This document shows positions 45,756-57,120 of a stretch of 64,000 nucleotides of DNA, in pieces (position 1 is the first letter of the stretch; every line of letters begins with the position of its first letter). The stretch is from Hsuehochloa calcarea (Eukaryota > Streptophyta > Magnoliopsida > Poales > Poaceae). The notes under the pieces were generated by a model. It ran no database searches and was not told where the DNA came from. It saw nothing but the letters and a program-made list of their open reading frames with translations. The translations under genes were made by a program, and so were the position numbers. The stretch lies in contig CM070598.1 in the NCBI GenBank assembly GCA_036346395.1, forward strand, positions 5,377,517-5,441,516, written 5' to 3'.

Positions 45756-46126
45756 GGCTGGGGTTGTCTTTGCTCCGCCTCCTCCTGACTCCTGGATACC
45801 ACTCTCTCCTATCCATCCGTTAAAAATCAACGCAACGCAAAATCTTTTTTCCCGTCTCTTTTTCCTGCCCCCTCTCCTGTTCTGACAACCTGCGCAGACA
45901 CACGCCATCTCTGCCGCAGTGGCTGTCTAGGTCCCCTAGGCCTCTAGAATACTAAGCTAGCCTACCTACCTCCCCCTATTGCACTAGCCTCCTTGGCCTC
46001 ACGACCTCTTCTGCCATCTCCTCTCTAATCTCTCTCTCTCCACTTTACTACCACTCAACTACTATTCTGAACGGCTGAGAGTTGCATAAGTTGCAAAATT
46101 GTTACATCTCCCCCATCACAACCCCT
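45756..46126 (+). promoter_or_regulatory. Probable MIR167 promoter region
   Basis: A pyrimidine-rich stretch (CTCTCTCTCTCCAC near 46030) between the tandem array and the MIR167 TATA box. No coding frame. Assignment rests on position only. Confidence 0.45.
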
Positions 46127-46134
46127 CTATAAAT
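46127..46134 (+). promoter_or_regulatory. TATA box of the MIR167 gene
   Basis: CTATAAAT in the context ACCCCTCTATAAATCTTGCA. It predicts transcription from about 46160, some 380 bases before the hairpin, a common distance in plant MIR genes. Inference. Confidence 0.55.
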
Positions 46135-46534
46135 CTTGCACCTTGCCTGCTTCTTGCTTTATCATCTCTTCCTTCTACAAGTATTGGAACTTGGCATGTT
46201 CTTGTTGTCTCTCACCCTCTTCCTCTCTCTTCTCCCTGCATGTATCCTTGATTCTTGGGATGCTACACCAATTTTTGGCTCATGTTTTCTTGGATTCATT
46301 CCAGATCTCTCATGGCAAGTTCCTTGTGATACAGGTCATCTCCAAGGAACACTTTGTGGCTTCTCCCCTGATCATCTATCTATCCCTCAAGCTGGTTCTT
46401 GTCGTCTGATGCTCCCATGGCTTCTTCCACATCCCCCTCTACACCCTACTGTTCTTGTCCTGTGCCTAGGATTTCTCCACTGAGGATGAGAGCCCATAGT
46501 TCTAGTATTTTATGCAACCTTGGAAACTGTCCAA

Positions 46535-46675
46535 GGGAACGAGTGAAGCTGCCAGCATGATCTAGCTCTGAGTGATTAACAAGAAGCACACATACATGTT
46601 TGTGTGTGGATTTGAGCTCTTGTGGTCATGCCTTGCTAGGTCATGCTGCGGCAGCCTCACTTCTTCCCATCATTG
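46535..46675 (+). ncRNA. MIR167: miR167 precursor hairpin
   Basis: 46544-46564 is identical to the canonical 21-nt plant miR167 (starts TGAAGCTGCC, ends GATCTA). About 73 bases downstream, 46638-46661 (AGGTCATGCTGCGG, then CAGCCTCACT) is its passenger strand. The arms pair along GAGTGAAGCTGCC-AGCATGATCTAGC with one two-base bulge and G-T pairs, and pairing extends past the duplex (TCTAGC with GCTAGG). miR167 guides cleavage of ARF6/ARF8-class auxin response factor mRNAs, a conserved function in land plants. The gene stands alone, between a repeat array and intergenic DNA. A 57-bp piece of the 3' arm is repeated 121 bp downstream. Confidence 0.95.
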
Positions 46676-46823
46676 GGCACAGCTATCAGCTATGGTGATT
46701 CTGCACTATATGTACCGAGACAGAAGGCAGGTAATACCAAACCTTTCACTTGGTCAGTCGCTTTCACTGCGGCAGCCTCGCTTCTTCCCATCATTGGGCA
46801 CGGCTATCAGCTATGGTGATTCT
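46646..46823 (+). repeat. Partial duplication of the miR167 passenger arm and flank
   Basis: Copies 46646-46702 and 46767-46823 (57 bp, 121 bp apart) are nearly identical: CTGCGGCAGCCTC followed by GCTTCTTCCCATCATTGGGC-type bases, with a few A/G differences (CTCACTT against CTCGCTT; GCACAGC against GCACGGC). The second copy lacks the AGGTCATG part of the passenger strand. Confidence 0.92.
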
Positions 46824-46892
46824 TGTGGTATTGATTACGACAATAGGGTGAATTTAATCAAGTTGAGCTACCATTTATTAACTTCTTCCTAG

Positions 46893-49800
46893 TTTGATGT
46901 GACATGGGATGGTTTAATTTGCTCTTGCTACACATGTAGTAACTACTTAACTGAAGGATTAATTAACTGGTCAAAGTTTTAGGTAGCTGTTTGGCCCTTC
47001 CATGACTTCATTTAATTGAATATTACCAATTGTGTGTTTTGCTTACTCCACTTTGACTCGGGGTTAGCACTCCAGTAGAGTATCTGTCTAGCATGAGAAC
47101 GGCAGCATCCAAAGATGGTTGAGTGCAAAAAGGCTACTCGATGAGTTTGTTTCCCGCTTCCATTTTCCTGCTAATTTCTTGTTCTGAATGCTAGCTTCCG
47201 AGTTTGTAAATTTAGTATGGTTCTTGACGGCTTCATTTAGTATCCGTCACCAATCTGTTGGGGAATCATTTGATCCTCTCTTTGCTTTGAGTCATTTGGT
47301 TCCTGATCAATGTGTCATCACTAGCTCACTAGCTAGGTGCTAAGATCATGGTATGTACTCCATCCGCCGAACGCCTGGACTGATGAATGTGCCGCTTGAT
47401 CTGCTCATACTCTGATCCATACTGGGTAGTTTAATGCTGCTAATTGTTCTATATATGTTTGCAAAAGTATAAATTTGATTTTGGAGGAAATGAAATGGTC
47501 AGCCTGAATTGGCTTGTTACCCGTTCAAAAGTTAGTTTTCTGTGCTTAATGAACCCGACTTGTTTGAGATCCGCTACGAAAGTAATGCGAAGAATCAGCA
47601 TAGATATTGATTACAGGTCAAAAAGCCTTGTAATTAATTAAGAGGTAGTGCTGATGTATAGCATTATGGAAAGTTTGTTTGGGTGACTCCCTGTTTGGGT
47701 CTTCAGTATTGCACATTGCAGTCCTTGCCATGATCGCATGGTCCTAAAATATTTTATAAATGATATTTTAGTCTCGTGAACATATATTTAGAAAAATCAC
47801 GAAAACACCGTCATACACACAACGTCATTTATGAAAGAAAGGAGGGAGTATTTTAGAAGCAGCTAGCATTTGCTGTCCAATCCTCCTGTTCTGTGTAATC
47901 ACGTCACTTTAATTTCTCCCTGAAATCACATGCTAATCAGTTAACCCAGAAAAATAATCGAAATGGTTATTTTGATCCCGTTTGTGGACTTATGTGAATC
48001 AGTAACATGATCAGATCACATGCAACTATATACAATAAAAATCGAGGGACCATTATGCTAGGTACTCCACAATTTCGCTGTCGTCTGCATTGCGCACACG
48101 TAAAGTACTTGCATCATTGTCAGGCCAAATTAGTTTTCTGGCAGGTTGCTTGACCATGTGATGGAGACTTTGGTGGATGATTCAGCAATCTTAGTTAATC
48201 CTAACTTGAATCTAATCTACCTTATGCACTTGTGATTCCATGGCCTCTCAATTGCCGAGTCTTGAGTATGATTGTGACGACCTGCTTTGTTCGAGATGGC
48301 AGCTGACACCATTTGCACTAACCTTCCAAAGTGTGTAGTGTAGGCTCTGTTTGGAAACACAGGAATTCCATATGTTTCCTCTTTCAAACCAGGCCTGTCT
48401 TGTTTCTGTGTTATTTAAAAGCCCTTCAAACTTCTCTGTATGGTGTGTGGCCCCTATCAGTGGGTAGTTATGGTTCAACCACAAGGTGCTGAAGTTTCCA
48501 GCATGGTCAGATGATTCACGAGTGCCTACTCAATGATGCAATGATCGATCAAGACGACCAGAAGGTCAGTCCAGATCATAGTCAAGATCATTCATATGCT
48601 ACCTGCAGCTTCACCTGCCTGATGGATGCGTGCAAAGGAGGAAAGCATGCGTTGGTGCATTCATATTCCCCAATAGGTTGGAGTCACGAATCAATTCACC
48701 ATGGCTCGCAGCTCAAAAGGCTTGGCAACTCGATCGATGGAGAGACTCGGAGCGTGCAGTCAGGCGACAGTATTGTATTTGCACATGTACGATCGGCCAA
48801 GACGAGAATTAATGGTAAACAGCTGTATGCTACGGGTGCATTAACTTGTAGCTAGCTTTGTCAGTGATTGGTTTGCTTGTTTCTTCGATCCTTGAAATAT
48901 TTAACTTGTCAGTTTGATCAGTTGCTCCAGCTCGATCGTCTTCCTTTTCACCGCTACGTGATGCGGGGGCTGCACCACGCGTGTGTTTGTGTGTGATTTG
49001 TGATGTGAATTCTAAAGAGATCAATTGAATTCTAAAGAGATTAAAGTTCGAAGACGTGATTTTTTTAAAGTTTTTTTGGATTTGTTTTCGTTAGTTTTAT
49101 ACTACAATATATATCTATTGTAAGAGGTACGGAACATTGTGTCATGCTATCTTTTCCTGTTGTCGATCTACTTTGTTATTTGGAACATTGTGTCATGCTA
49201 TCTTTTCCCTGTTGTCGATCTACTTTGTTATTTGCTCTATCGTGTTTGTCCGTTTGTAAATTCGTTGACAGTAGCTAGTGTTTTGTTTTTGGACATCAGA
49301 GAAGGGTAAACCAAAATTCATATTAGCAACTAATTTCTGGTATTACCCTCTAATTATCAGTTTATTTCTCTCCATTAGCTTTCTTTACCTAAGAGCCAGG
49401 TGTTGGTGTCTTTCCTCGGGGGTTGGTGTAATTCTGTCTGGTGTAATTCCTTTGGGCGAATGTTTGTATTGTTTGGGACGTCTTTCTTAGCCGTTGTTAA
49501 GCTATCACACACCACAACATGCCCTCTCAATGTTGTTTATGTCTGTCTGATCAGATTTTTTCGACGGAAGGAATTTCACGAGTTTTTACATAAATTTTAC
49601 ATGTAACAGTGCAACCCCTATAGAAAAATCAGTGAAATTCTCCGTTCCAAACGGTGCATTTGATCTTTGTACCTACCTATGGCAGACGACGTCGTTTGGT
49701 GTGCACAACCTTTTATTTGCATCGCTCCGATCGGCACAGCATGTGATGAACCTGTACGAGATGCCCTTAATAAATGAACGCTAAAGCTAAACGCCGCCCA

Positions 49801-50310
49801 CTGCAACAACTTTCTATTAGAGCTTTCAGGCATCCACCGCAATTTAGCTCTTTGTGTGTACGTCGACGTCGATCATCGCATGTACCTTTAGCAAAGATTT
49901 AAAAACCGTTTTCGAAAAAAAAATACCGGACCGTTATCGGTGGTAACCACCGGTTTTCTATTGGGCAGTCTCAACTGTCCTATTTAAACTTAAAAATAAA
50001 TTTGGCCGGTCATCTGGGCGTACCGTCCGAAATCACTGTTCATAAATTAAAATTCAAATCTTAAATTTAGAGCTTTTTGGATCGATAATTTTTTTAACCA
50101 TCCGGGCCGGCGCCGATTTTTTTATCCTTGACCTGAATCCTTGAACACGGGACATACGGTTTATTTGTTTATTACTAGTACTGCAGCATAAACGCACGAT
50201 AGGTGTAAGGCACTATACGACTATTATCCGATGGATCATTCGATTCCTTCGAGTGTCGATACGCATGTTCGCTCCTCGCATGCGTGCCGCGCTCCAACTC
50301 CGCTCCCTCC
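46893..50310. other. Intergenic region downstream of MIR167
   Basis: No supported protein gene. The first few hundred bases may be the 3' part of the MIR167 transcript. 47830-47852 (GAAAGGAGGGAGTATTT) looks like a Stowaway-type MITE end without a clear partner. A 51-bp duplication is at 49131-49233. The 114-residue frame at 48511-48855 and others have no motif. Confidence 0.5.
49131..49233 (+). repeat. 51-bp tandem duplication
   Basis: Copies 49131-49181 and 49182-49233, each starting GGAACATTGTGTCATGC, differ by one inserted C. Confidence 0.93.
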
Positions 50311-50334
50311 ATGCATGCATGCATGCATGCATGC
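50311..50334 (+). repeat. (ATGC)6 microsatellite
   Basis: Six perfect ATGC units, self-complementary, followed by a GCGCGC-rich tract. Confidence 0.95.
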
Positions 50335-50559
50335 GCGCACGGAAAAGCTGCCGCGCGTGCGCGCGGCGCGGCTTGTGCGCACACGGGCGTACGGATGAAC
50401 GCACGCCGTGCATGCGTAGCTACAAGCTAGGTGCAACTCGATCGCAACCGAACAGGAACCCTCCAATTATATATGCTCTCCAACAACCAGAGAACACCAT
50501 CGTCCTGCGTAATACCACTGTTACACTCTGCTATCTTTTCTTTTCTTTTCTTTTTTTTT

Positions 50560-51045
50560 TCTTTTCTTGAACGCAACCGCATCCGGATCGGGCGAGAGTT
50601 CGTGAGATTGGACGGTGTGAAATACCAAGTAGATAAACCTCGTAGACTGAGCTGAAATAGTAACGCTAAAATAATCAAGATGAGAGAGAAAGATTTGACA
50701 AAACCGATCACAAATTACTTAATCATGACCTCAAAAGAGTACAAATGATTATCGCTGTGTGACAACCTTCTCGAATCTTTTATGACAACCTTCTCGAATC
50801 TCTTAGGACAATCGGATCCTTAACTTATACAAGAATTTAGTGCTAAAGAAAATAACTCAATCTTTAATCCTTCCGTACGTCTTTTACTTTGGATGAGTTG
50901 ATTTGTGACTTATGTTCTTTATAATCACTCCTCGTTGTTTTATATAGTGTCTCTTAGTTCTCCTCAAAGAGAGTAAGAATCTATATAGCACACCCTTTCA
51001 AAATCCTAATAGGATAAGAGTCACCTCTCAATAATCACTGTGCTT
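50560..51045. mobile_element. LTR-like repeat, copy 1 (shared with 63110-63700)
   Basis: Shares with 63110-63700 an ordered series of phrases: CATCCGGATCGGGCGAGAG / CCCGGATCGGATCAGAG, CATGACCTCAAAAGAGTAC / CACGACCTCAAAAGAGCAC, TACAAGAATTTAGTG / TACAAGAATCTAGTG, CTTTGGAT, TAATAGGATAAGAGTCACC / AATTAGGATATGAGTCACC. It contains an internal doubling of ACAACCTTCTCGAATC. No coding. Element ends and superfamily not resolved. Confidence 0.6.
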
Positions 51046-52640
51046 GGATGCCCCCATGAACGTCGTTACCGATTCAGGTGGTGCTTCTGTGCTTCGCCCC
51101 TTCAGAATTCCACAAACTTTACCTGCGAAAAGAACGGCCGATGCTTGAGAACTGAATTATTATTGTTCAGCATGTCGATTTGGCTGAAACAGCACAGGTG
51201 CTGTGATGATACGCATCACATTGATCCTTCGACATATGGGCAGGCACTTGCCATACGCAGTGGCGGATGAACACTCACTCGTCAGTCGTCACTGTGCGCA
51301 CCGTTTTTTTTCTTCTCCTCCAGGACATATGGTTGTTGTGGTGACGCAGCTACAATGATTAGGAATTTAAGATCTTTGGCAGGAATCAACAGTAGAAGAA
51401 ACTAACAGCAGGTAAAAGGGGAGGAAGAGGGGGGCGTGTGTGTGTAAGCTAATTTGTTCTGGTGCAACATATGCGCCCCCTGCAGCATGGGTGGGATTCA
51501 ACCACCCCCTATCTCCATGGCCCATGCACATATGCAGCATGACAATCAAGAGGAATGTTTGCAGCATCTACAGCAACGTGCCAGCATCAAATGCCTGACA
51601 GTTAGTTACATCTAACACTATTTCAGCACAGTTATGCCCTTGTCTGCTAGCTAGTTGGTCCTTGGAGGGATCAACAGCAACCAACTTCCTCCAATATACA
51701 ACTCATTCAAGCGCATGACAGTATATTTGGATAATCTCAGGACATAACTAGGACAAACATGTATTTACTTCAGTAGCAATGCAAAGAAAGGACATGCCAC
51801 AAGTTTCATGGTTTAATCCCCTAGAGACGAGGCTCATTCAAGCACAATGCAAAGGAGAAGGGGAAAATTACATACACATCTCCTAGATGGTTTTTTAAGG
51901 ATCCCTAGATGACCTTTGGTTTGGTACGGGTCCGAAGACCGAGAGTAGGATATTCGTCTTTATCTAACCGCTGGCAGAGTTCTTCCCTATTGAAGTAGCG
52001 AGACTCTGAGGACTGATTAATCAGGAAGGCGAGGGACCACTCTCTAAGCTCGGCCGGGACTCTTCTCGACAAACAAAGAAACTATAATCTTTAGCCAACC
52101 TGTTAGAGACCAACTTTGTTTATTTCTTTGTGTGATTGATAATAAATACATGCTATCCCTTTTATAGGGACAATCTAACTTGACCTCTAAAAATAATCTA
52201 TAAGGAAACTTATTTCTAACAATATAATCTAATAATAAGTTTCCTAACTAATAGATAATATCAAACACCTAATAGATAGATTCTCAAATAATAAATCCTA
52301 TCTAATACTTGCAGGAATTATTGTTCACGTGGTACTACAGTGCTCACAATACAGTGCCTCGCATAGGTATGGGACCATAACAGGATTTACTCGGGCAGCA
52401 GAGAACCATACCACTGATTAGATATTATGATTCTTCATCATTATAATAACCAAAACATCTATTTACACATCTGAATGGCTTTGCCTTTTATTGGAGTAAA
52501 AACCACATGCTCATTCTTCAATAATAGTAGAGAGAACAGTTATTCAGATATTACACTGACATAAGCATGATCTAAGGACGAACATTGGTAGATGGCAAAG
52601 GCAACATCTAAGCATAGAGATCCGAGCAGTCCAACCATGT
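51046..52640. other. Intergenic, downstream of the DUF3700 gene
   Basis: No gene motif. Repeat-like phrases near 51890-52380 (CCTAGATGGTTTTTTAAGGA, CCTCTAAAAATAATC) may be remnants of another LTR element. The 3' UTR of the DUF3700 gene presumably lies in the last bases before 52687. Confidence 0.45.
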
Positions 52641-52686
52641 AATTGCAGCTGGGTTCGAGGTCATGCCACATTGCCATATGCTTCTG

Positions 52687-53032
52687 TCAATCTACAGATT
52701 GGTATTGCGAAGACCAATCTGCAGCGCTGCCAACCCTAGGAATGCTGGTGGTGTCCTTGGACTGTGCATCGACTGTGTAAGTTGTGCCGCATACCTCCCC
52801 TTTGCTGTCAACCCTTGGCACTGGTTTCACCTCGTTCAAAGGATGCTCGTAGCTGTGCAATCCTGTAGAATACTTGTGAATTGTGATGATTGCTTGGTTG
52901 ATTATGCATACCTGTAGGGAATGGTGCTAAGGATTTTCCACAAGCCTTCTTCACAATTTCAGCATCATCAGAAACCACAAGACCGTCCTCAGAATCAACT
53001 CCCCAGTAAAATGGAACGCTACCATCAGCATT
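52687..53032 (-). CDS. 3' exons of a DUF3700 (TSJT1/Wali7, aluminium-induced protein-like) gene, possibly pseudogenised
   Basis: Exon 53032-52912 follows a good acceptor (TTTTTACAG on the minus strand) and reads NADGSVPFYWGVDSEDGL, then VVSDDAEIVKKACGKSLAPFPT. Exon 52862-52687 continues GLHSYEHPLNEVKPVPRVDS, then KGEVCGTTYTVDAQ and IPRVGSAADWSSQY, to a TGA at 52689-52687. This is the C-terminal half of the DUF3700 family, a glutamine-amidotransferase-like fold of unknown reaction, often induced by stress, aluminium or auxin. The gap between the exons is 49 bases with GT...AG borders, shorter than usual plant introns, and the family's GCFFTTSG-type segment between APFP and GL is missing. No upstream exon was found; an LTR block lies at 53440-55429 where the preceding intron should be. 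Confidence 0.8.
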
Positions 53033-53350
53033 CTGTAAAAAGATGGACAGGGGCCGTCAGTTCACATGTCTATACTAAGGATCACAATACAAACAAGAGC
53101 TAGGCCGAATTAATGAACAAGTCATAGTTTTGTATATTCGATTAATGTAAGATGCTGGCCTGTAGAATGCTACGTGCACAATGAAGGTTTATTTCAGGAA
53201 AAAAACCCAGAGGAAAGTGGTAGCATCTAGTCGAGGTTAGCTGATGATCTTTGTACCCTAGAGTTCGAAATATCGACAACTCGAAAATTGACCAGTTTTC
53301 TGTAGCAGATCAGGAACAGGCAAGTCTAATCTTTTTTCTAGCAGGATAAC

Positions 53351-53436
53351 TAACTATCTCATTTCACCGAAGAAAGGAAATATGTGGATGATAACAAATT
53401 ATCTCATTTCACCTAAGAAAGGAAATATGTGGATGT
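53351..53436. repeat. Direct repeat of about 39 bp in the DUF3700 upstream interval
   Basis: TATCTCATTTCACCGAAGAA at about 53355 and TATCTCATTTCACCTAAGAA at about 53401 start two nearly identical copies, 46 bp apart. The second abuts the LTR-like block. Confidence 0.85.
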
Positions 53437-53439
53437 CAC

Positions 53440-55429
53440 GGGAATATGCTCCTAATCTTAGCGTGCTGAACAATTGGCATAACGTTGTGGCATTTGGTGA
53501 AACCCTCGTTTTCGGCAACCTTCAGAATTTTGTCAGGACTAAGGAGGTCTGACCGGCTAGAGTGGCGGTCTAACCGGCCACAGGCGGCAGTCTGACTGGC
53601 CAAAAGTAAAAAAATGTGAATTTTGGAAATCAACCAAAAATCACATGTAGAGGAAGGTGAGATGATGCATTTGCACTTGGTCTGGAGTTTCACGCTGAAA
53701 CTAGATAGAGTTTAAAAATTCCAGAGATGATGCAAATTTTCAAGGTGAAAATTTGGCTAAGATGATGAGTTTGCACTTTGTCTCATTGGATTTGGAGTGT
53801 CAAGTTGAAACTAGATAGAGTTTAAAAATTCTAGAGAGGGTGAAAATTTGACTAAGTGTTGGAGCTATTTGACCAACCACTAGTTGGTGGTCAGACCAGT
53901 GGCCAGTTTGACCGACCAGCTCTGGTTCAGGCACCAGGAAGGCGATGAATTTTGTGTGTAAGGCCAAAGTCATGAGTTTCAGTGCATATGTGTTGCATGA
54001 TGCATGTTTTGGCTAATGTGGGTCAAATTGCGAGGAACTTATACTCGGAAACGATTTCTTGGTCTATTGTTGTGCAGGTGGCTTGGAGTCAACGACGAGG
54101 ATGATTGGGACTAAGGCTAGGAGAGCTAATGTCTAGAACGATTGAGAATGGCGGGTGAAGTCATTGGACTCAAGCATGGTGCAAGATGGACAAGAATGAC
54201 CGAACGAGAAGTTCAGTGCGACGGCTTGCATCAAATGGCGTGGGGTCGGTGCAAGTGTCATGGTGGTTCTGGTGGGAGTCGAATGGGAGAGACTTGCCGA
54301 CATGAAGAGAACCATTGATCAATCTACACGTGGCGAAGTATGGAATTGCTTCACGACGACTGGACTCTGTCTTTAAAGAAGGATCGAGAAGGGATATTTT
54401 GGTATCTTCACCAAAATACCGGGTTGGTGACCTTTGGAGAAACCGCAATGCAATGAGAGGTGGTTTAGATCAAGAGAAGATGAATATCACGAAGAGACAG
54501 ATTCAGAAGCCCGATTTGTCATATGCTTTTAGTGTAGATTTGTTTGTATGTGGGCTTAACGGGCGTCCGATAATGTTTTCTCTCTTGACTAGCCTCCACT
54601 ATAAAAAGAAATGATACAACATTTACACCTCTTGAGCCTTTCCAAGTAGTAACCCTAATTTGTGATTAGGGGAAAGTGGAGTAGAGGAGGCTAGGGTTTG
54701 AGAGAAATGAGTTGATTGAGTGCTCAAGTGTTGAGCTTTTGTCCGCCATGGTGGTGTGGTTGTAAACCAACAATCTATTGGACCAGTCGGAGCAAAATTT
54801 CCTCTAAGGTGAGTTCTCTTTTGTTCTTACTCTCTCTTTGGTGCCTTTTGGGATTTTATATGTTCCTTTGGTTTCCTTATATATATTTTTTTGTGATCTA
54901 GCTTGCTAGGGCATGTAGGAATCCATCTAGAATCATCTTGACCATTATCCACCTACGGACAAGTTTTTGGACCAAAGTTTAAATTTCCTCGGTTCTTGTG
55001 CCTTCTTGATATCATCCAAGAAATCCGTGGAACATTGGCTTCGATCTTCTTGATCGTCGATTGGAATAGGTTCCCGATCTTCTAGATGAGTTATTGTTCA
55101 AATTTCGGGATTTGGATCACTGAGTCGAATAGGTTGATTGGTGATCTTCGTGGGCTGCTGTTAGGCTCCTGGCGGTCGGCCATGCGTGCGATCAGACCGA
55201 CATACATACGGTCAGACTGGCCAAGTAGGACGGTTAGACTGGCCTCAGTGCTGTTGTAGGTAGTTTGCCTCGGGGTTCGTCGGTTTCAACGCAAGATTTC
55301 TGTTGTACTTATATTTTTTTATCTTCATAGCTTCTATAGCTACTGAGAAGAAGTTAAAATCCGTCTGAGTCGAAAAAGAGTATTGCTCCTATTAACCTCC
55401 CCCCTCTAGTCGTCATTTCGGTCCAACAA
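53440..55429 (+). mobile_element. Copia-type LTR (about 2 kb) upstream of the DUF3700 exons
   Basis: The right end reads CCCCCCTCTAGTCGTCATTT then CGGTCCAACA, the same style as the TR-GAG LTR end (CACCCCCCTCTAGTCGGCC...ACA). Clusters of GGTCTGACCGG-type palindromes occur near 53545-53600, 53890-53920 and 55170-55245, and a TATA-like CTATAAAAAG near 54600. No gag or pol follows, so it is a solo or truncated LTR. The left end is not fixed; the flanks AAATA (before TGTGGATG near 53427) and AAATC (55430) agree at four of five bases, which is not decisive. Confidence 0.6.
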
Positions 55430-56556
55430 AATCTGAGTCGGGAACCAGCAGGTATTAGGAACCAGATAGCAGAAAGTTGACATTGTTGAGTGATGATCCT
55501 ATAGTCCTATAAACTGACTTTACCTATTATCTGAAGGTTTATTGAGCTAGAGGTAAAGACAAGGTATCATGGAACATTGAGACATACTTCGAGACATACT
55601 TCCAGTACCAGTTGCCTCGCTGAACATTGTAGAACACAACCCCAATAAAATTTAGTATCCATATGGATCAAAATGGGACAGGCAATGACAAAACTACTAA
55701 TACCATTACAAGTAACTGACTCTGAATAGATCATTAACAATGAGAGAACATGCGCTGCTATGTTACATGGATACTTCCCAAAATCGGCGTATTAGTATCG
55801 GATATGATTTTTTTGCCGTTTTGACATGTTTTCAATGCATTTACAGAAATAGCTGTCTTCACAGCGTATTTGCAAAAATGGCACCCGTTGTCACACGGCC
55901 GCCAAGCGGCACAACGGCCAGCCCTCCCCGCCTGCCATGTCGTCGTTGCCGCCGCGGCGCGCGGTCGCAACACACCCACATCGCGCCTTGCTGTGCGCCA
56001 CGGTGGCCATCTTGGCAACGCCCGGGCGCCGCCACGTATCGCTGATGTTTAGGTTAGGGTTTCAGAAATTATGTTTTGTGAATCTTTGTATAAATTTTTA
56101 AATATAGTAAACGAGTTTCAAAAATCACAAAATTTTTCTATGGAACCTCCCGACACAGTGTACTTGTTTGTGTAAATTTTCCATCATTTTAATCCTTGAG
56201 AATTTTTCTCACAATTTCATTTAAGTGTACTGATTGTACGAATTTGCAAATGTAGAAATTGAGCTCCAAAAATTAGGAATTCTATTTTGAAGGCTCCTTA
56301 TGCAGTAGACTTGAATGTGTACTGTTTGGAGAATTTGAAATGTGTTTTGGAATTGTAAAATTTAGGATTTAGGTTGCGAAAATTTGGATTTTAGGTTTCA
56401 AAAATTAAGGTTTCATGATTTCATGTGACTTGGAATGTATGGAAAAAAACTGAATTGCAACTCCATTCGAGATGTCGATATACAATATGGCGCAGGAGTA
56501 CACACATAACAACCAAAAGACACGTACAAAAATAGGAAAAAAAATATGAATACAAA
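55430..56556. other. Intron-like and GC-rich spacer
   Basis: 55430-55760 is AT-rich and would be intron if the DUF3700 gene extends further upstream. 55860-56045 is a GC-rich block with spurious frames. 56050-56480 is AT-rich with repeated TTAGGTT/GGTTTCA phrases. No supported gene. Confidence 0.4.
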
Positions 56557-57120
56557 TGTCAACGATCGAGTTGCTGATCTTACGAAATAGAATGAGGAAA
56601 ATGAGAGAGAGTTCTTGGGAGAGAATGAGACTGCTCTTTTATTGTAATAAACTGGTTATTACGAGGGGTGCCTCGACAAGGCAAAGAACTAATCCTAATT
56701 ACACTGAGCGTGTTGCTCGCTATATTGCAGAATCAGTGTGAAACATGAATCTAATGCCGATTGCTATGCTTCAATCCGATGTCATCTGTCTTCTGTGCTC
56801 CATCTTTAAGTAACCATTGAAGAAGTGGTAGTTGTTTCTTGAAGAGGCGTGTGTTGGGAAGTGACGCGACTGGTCGGAGCGAGGCAACGGTTGATAAAGT
56901 ATCAACCGTTCGGTGGTTATGCCTTTGTGAGACACACAATCATTGGGTGGTTGTTGTCAGTGTCTGAGGATTATGAAATGTCACGTGGTAACAAATATAA
57001 CATGTGTTCCACTCATCACATGGTAAGGAATATACCCGGAGTTAGATCCGGATGCCAGTTCATTGCTTCTACGAACAGTCATCTAGTCAGGGACTAGGCA
57101 CATGACCTCATCTGACCAGA
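56557..57120 (-). mobile_element. Gypsy LTR, truncated (same family as 30376-31107)
   Basis: Starts TGTCAACGATCGAG on the plus strand and follows the 30376-31107 LTR in order: AACCTATCTAA-type leader, CTCCATCTTTAAGTAACC / CTCCGTCTTTAAATAGCTC, GGTAAGGAATATACCCGG / GGTAAAGGATATACCTGG, GGGACTAGG. Similarity stops near 57120, where the antisense-ORF exons begin. Left flank ACAAA. Position and strand fit the 3' LTR of the minus-strand Gypsy element, with its inner end lost. Confidence 0.7.

Noticed and set aside
53427..53440. A possible left border and AAATA/AAATC target duplication for the LTR at 53440-55429.
   Set aside because: The same TGTGGATG phrase occurs in the neighbouring direct repeat outside the LTR, and the five bases do not match exactly.
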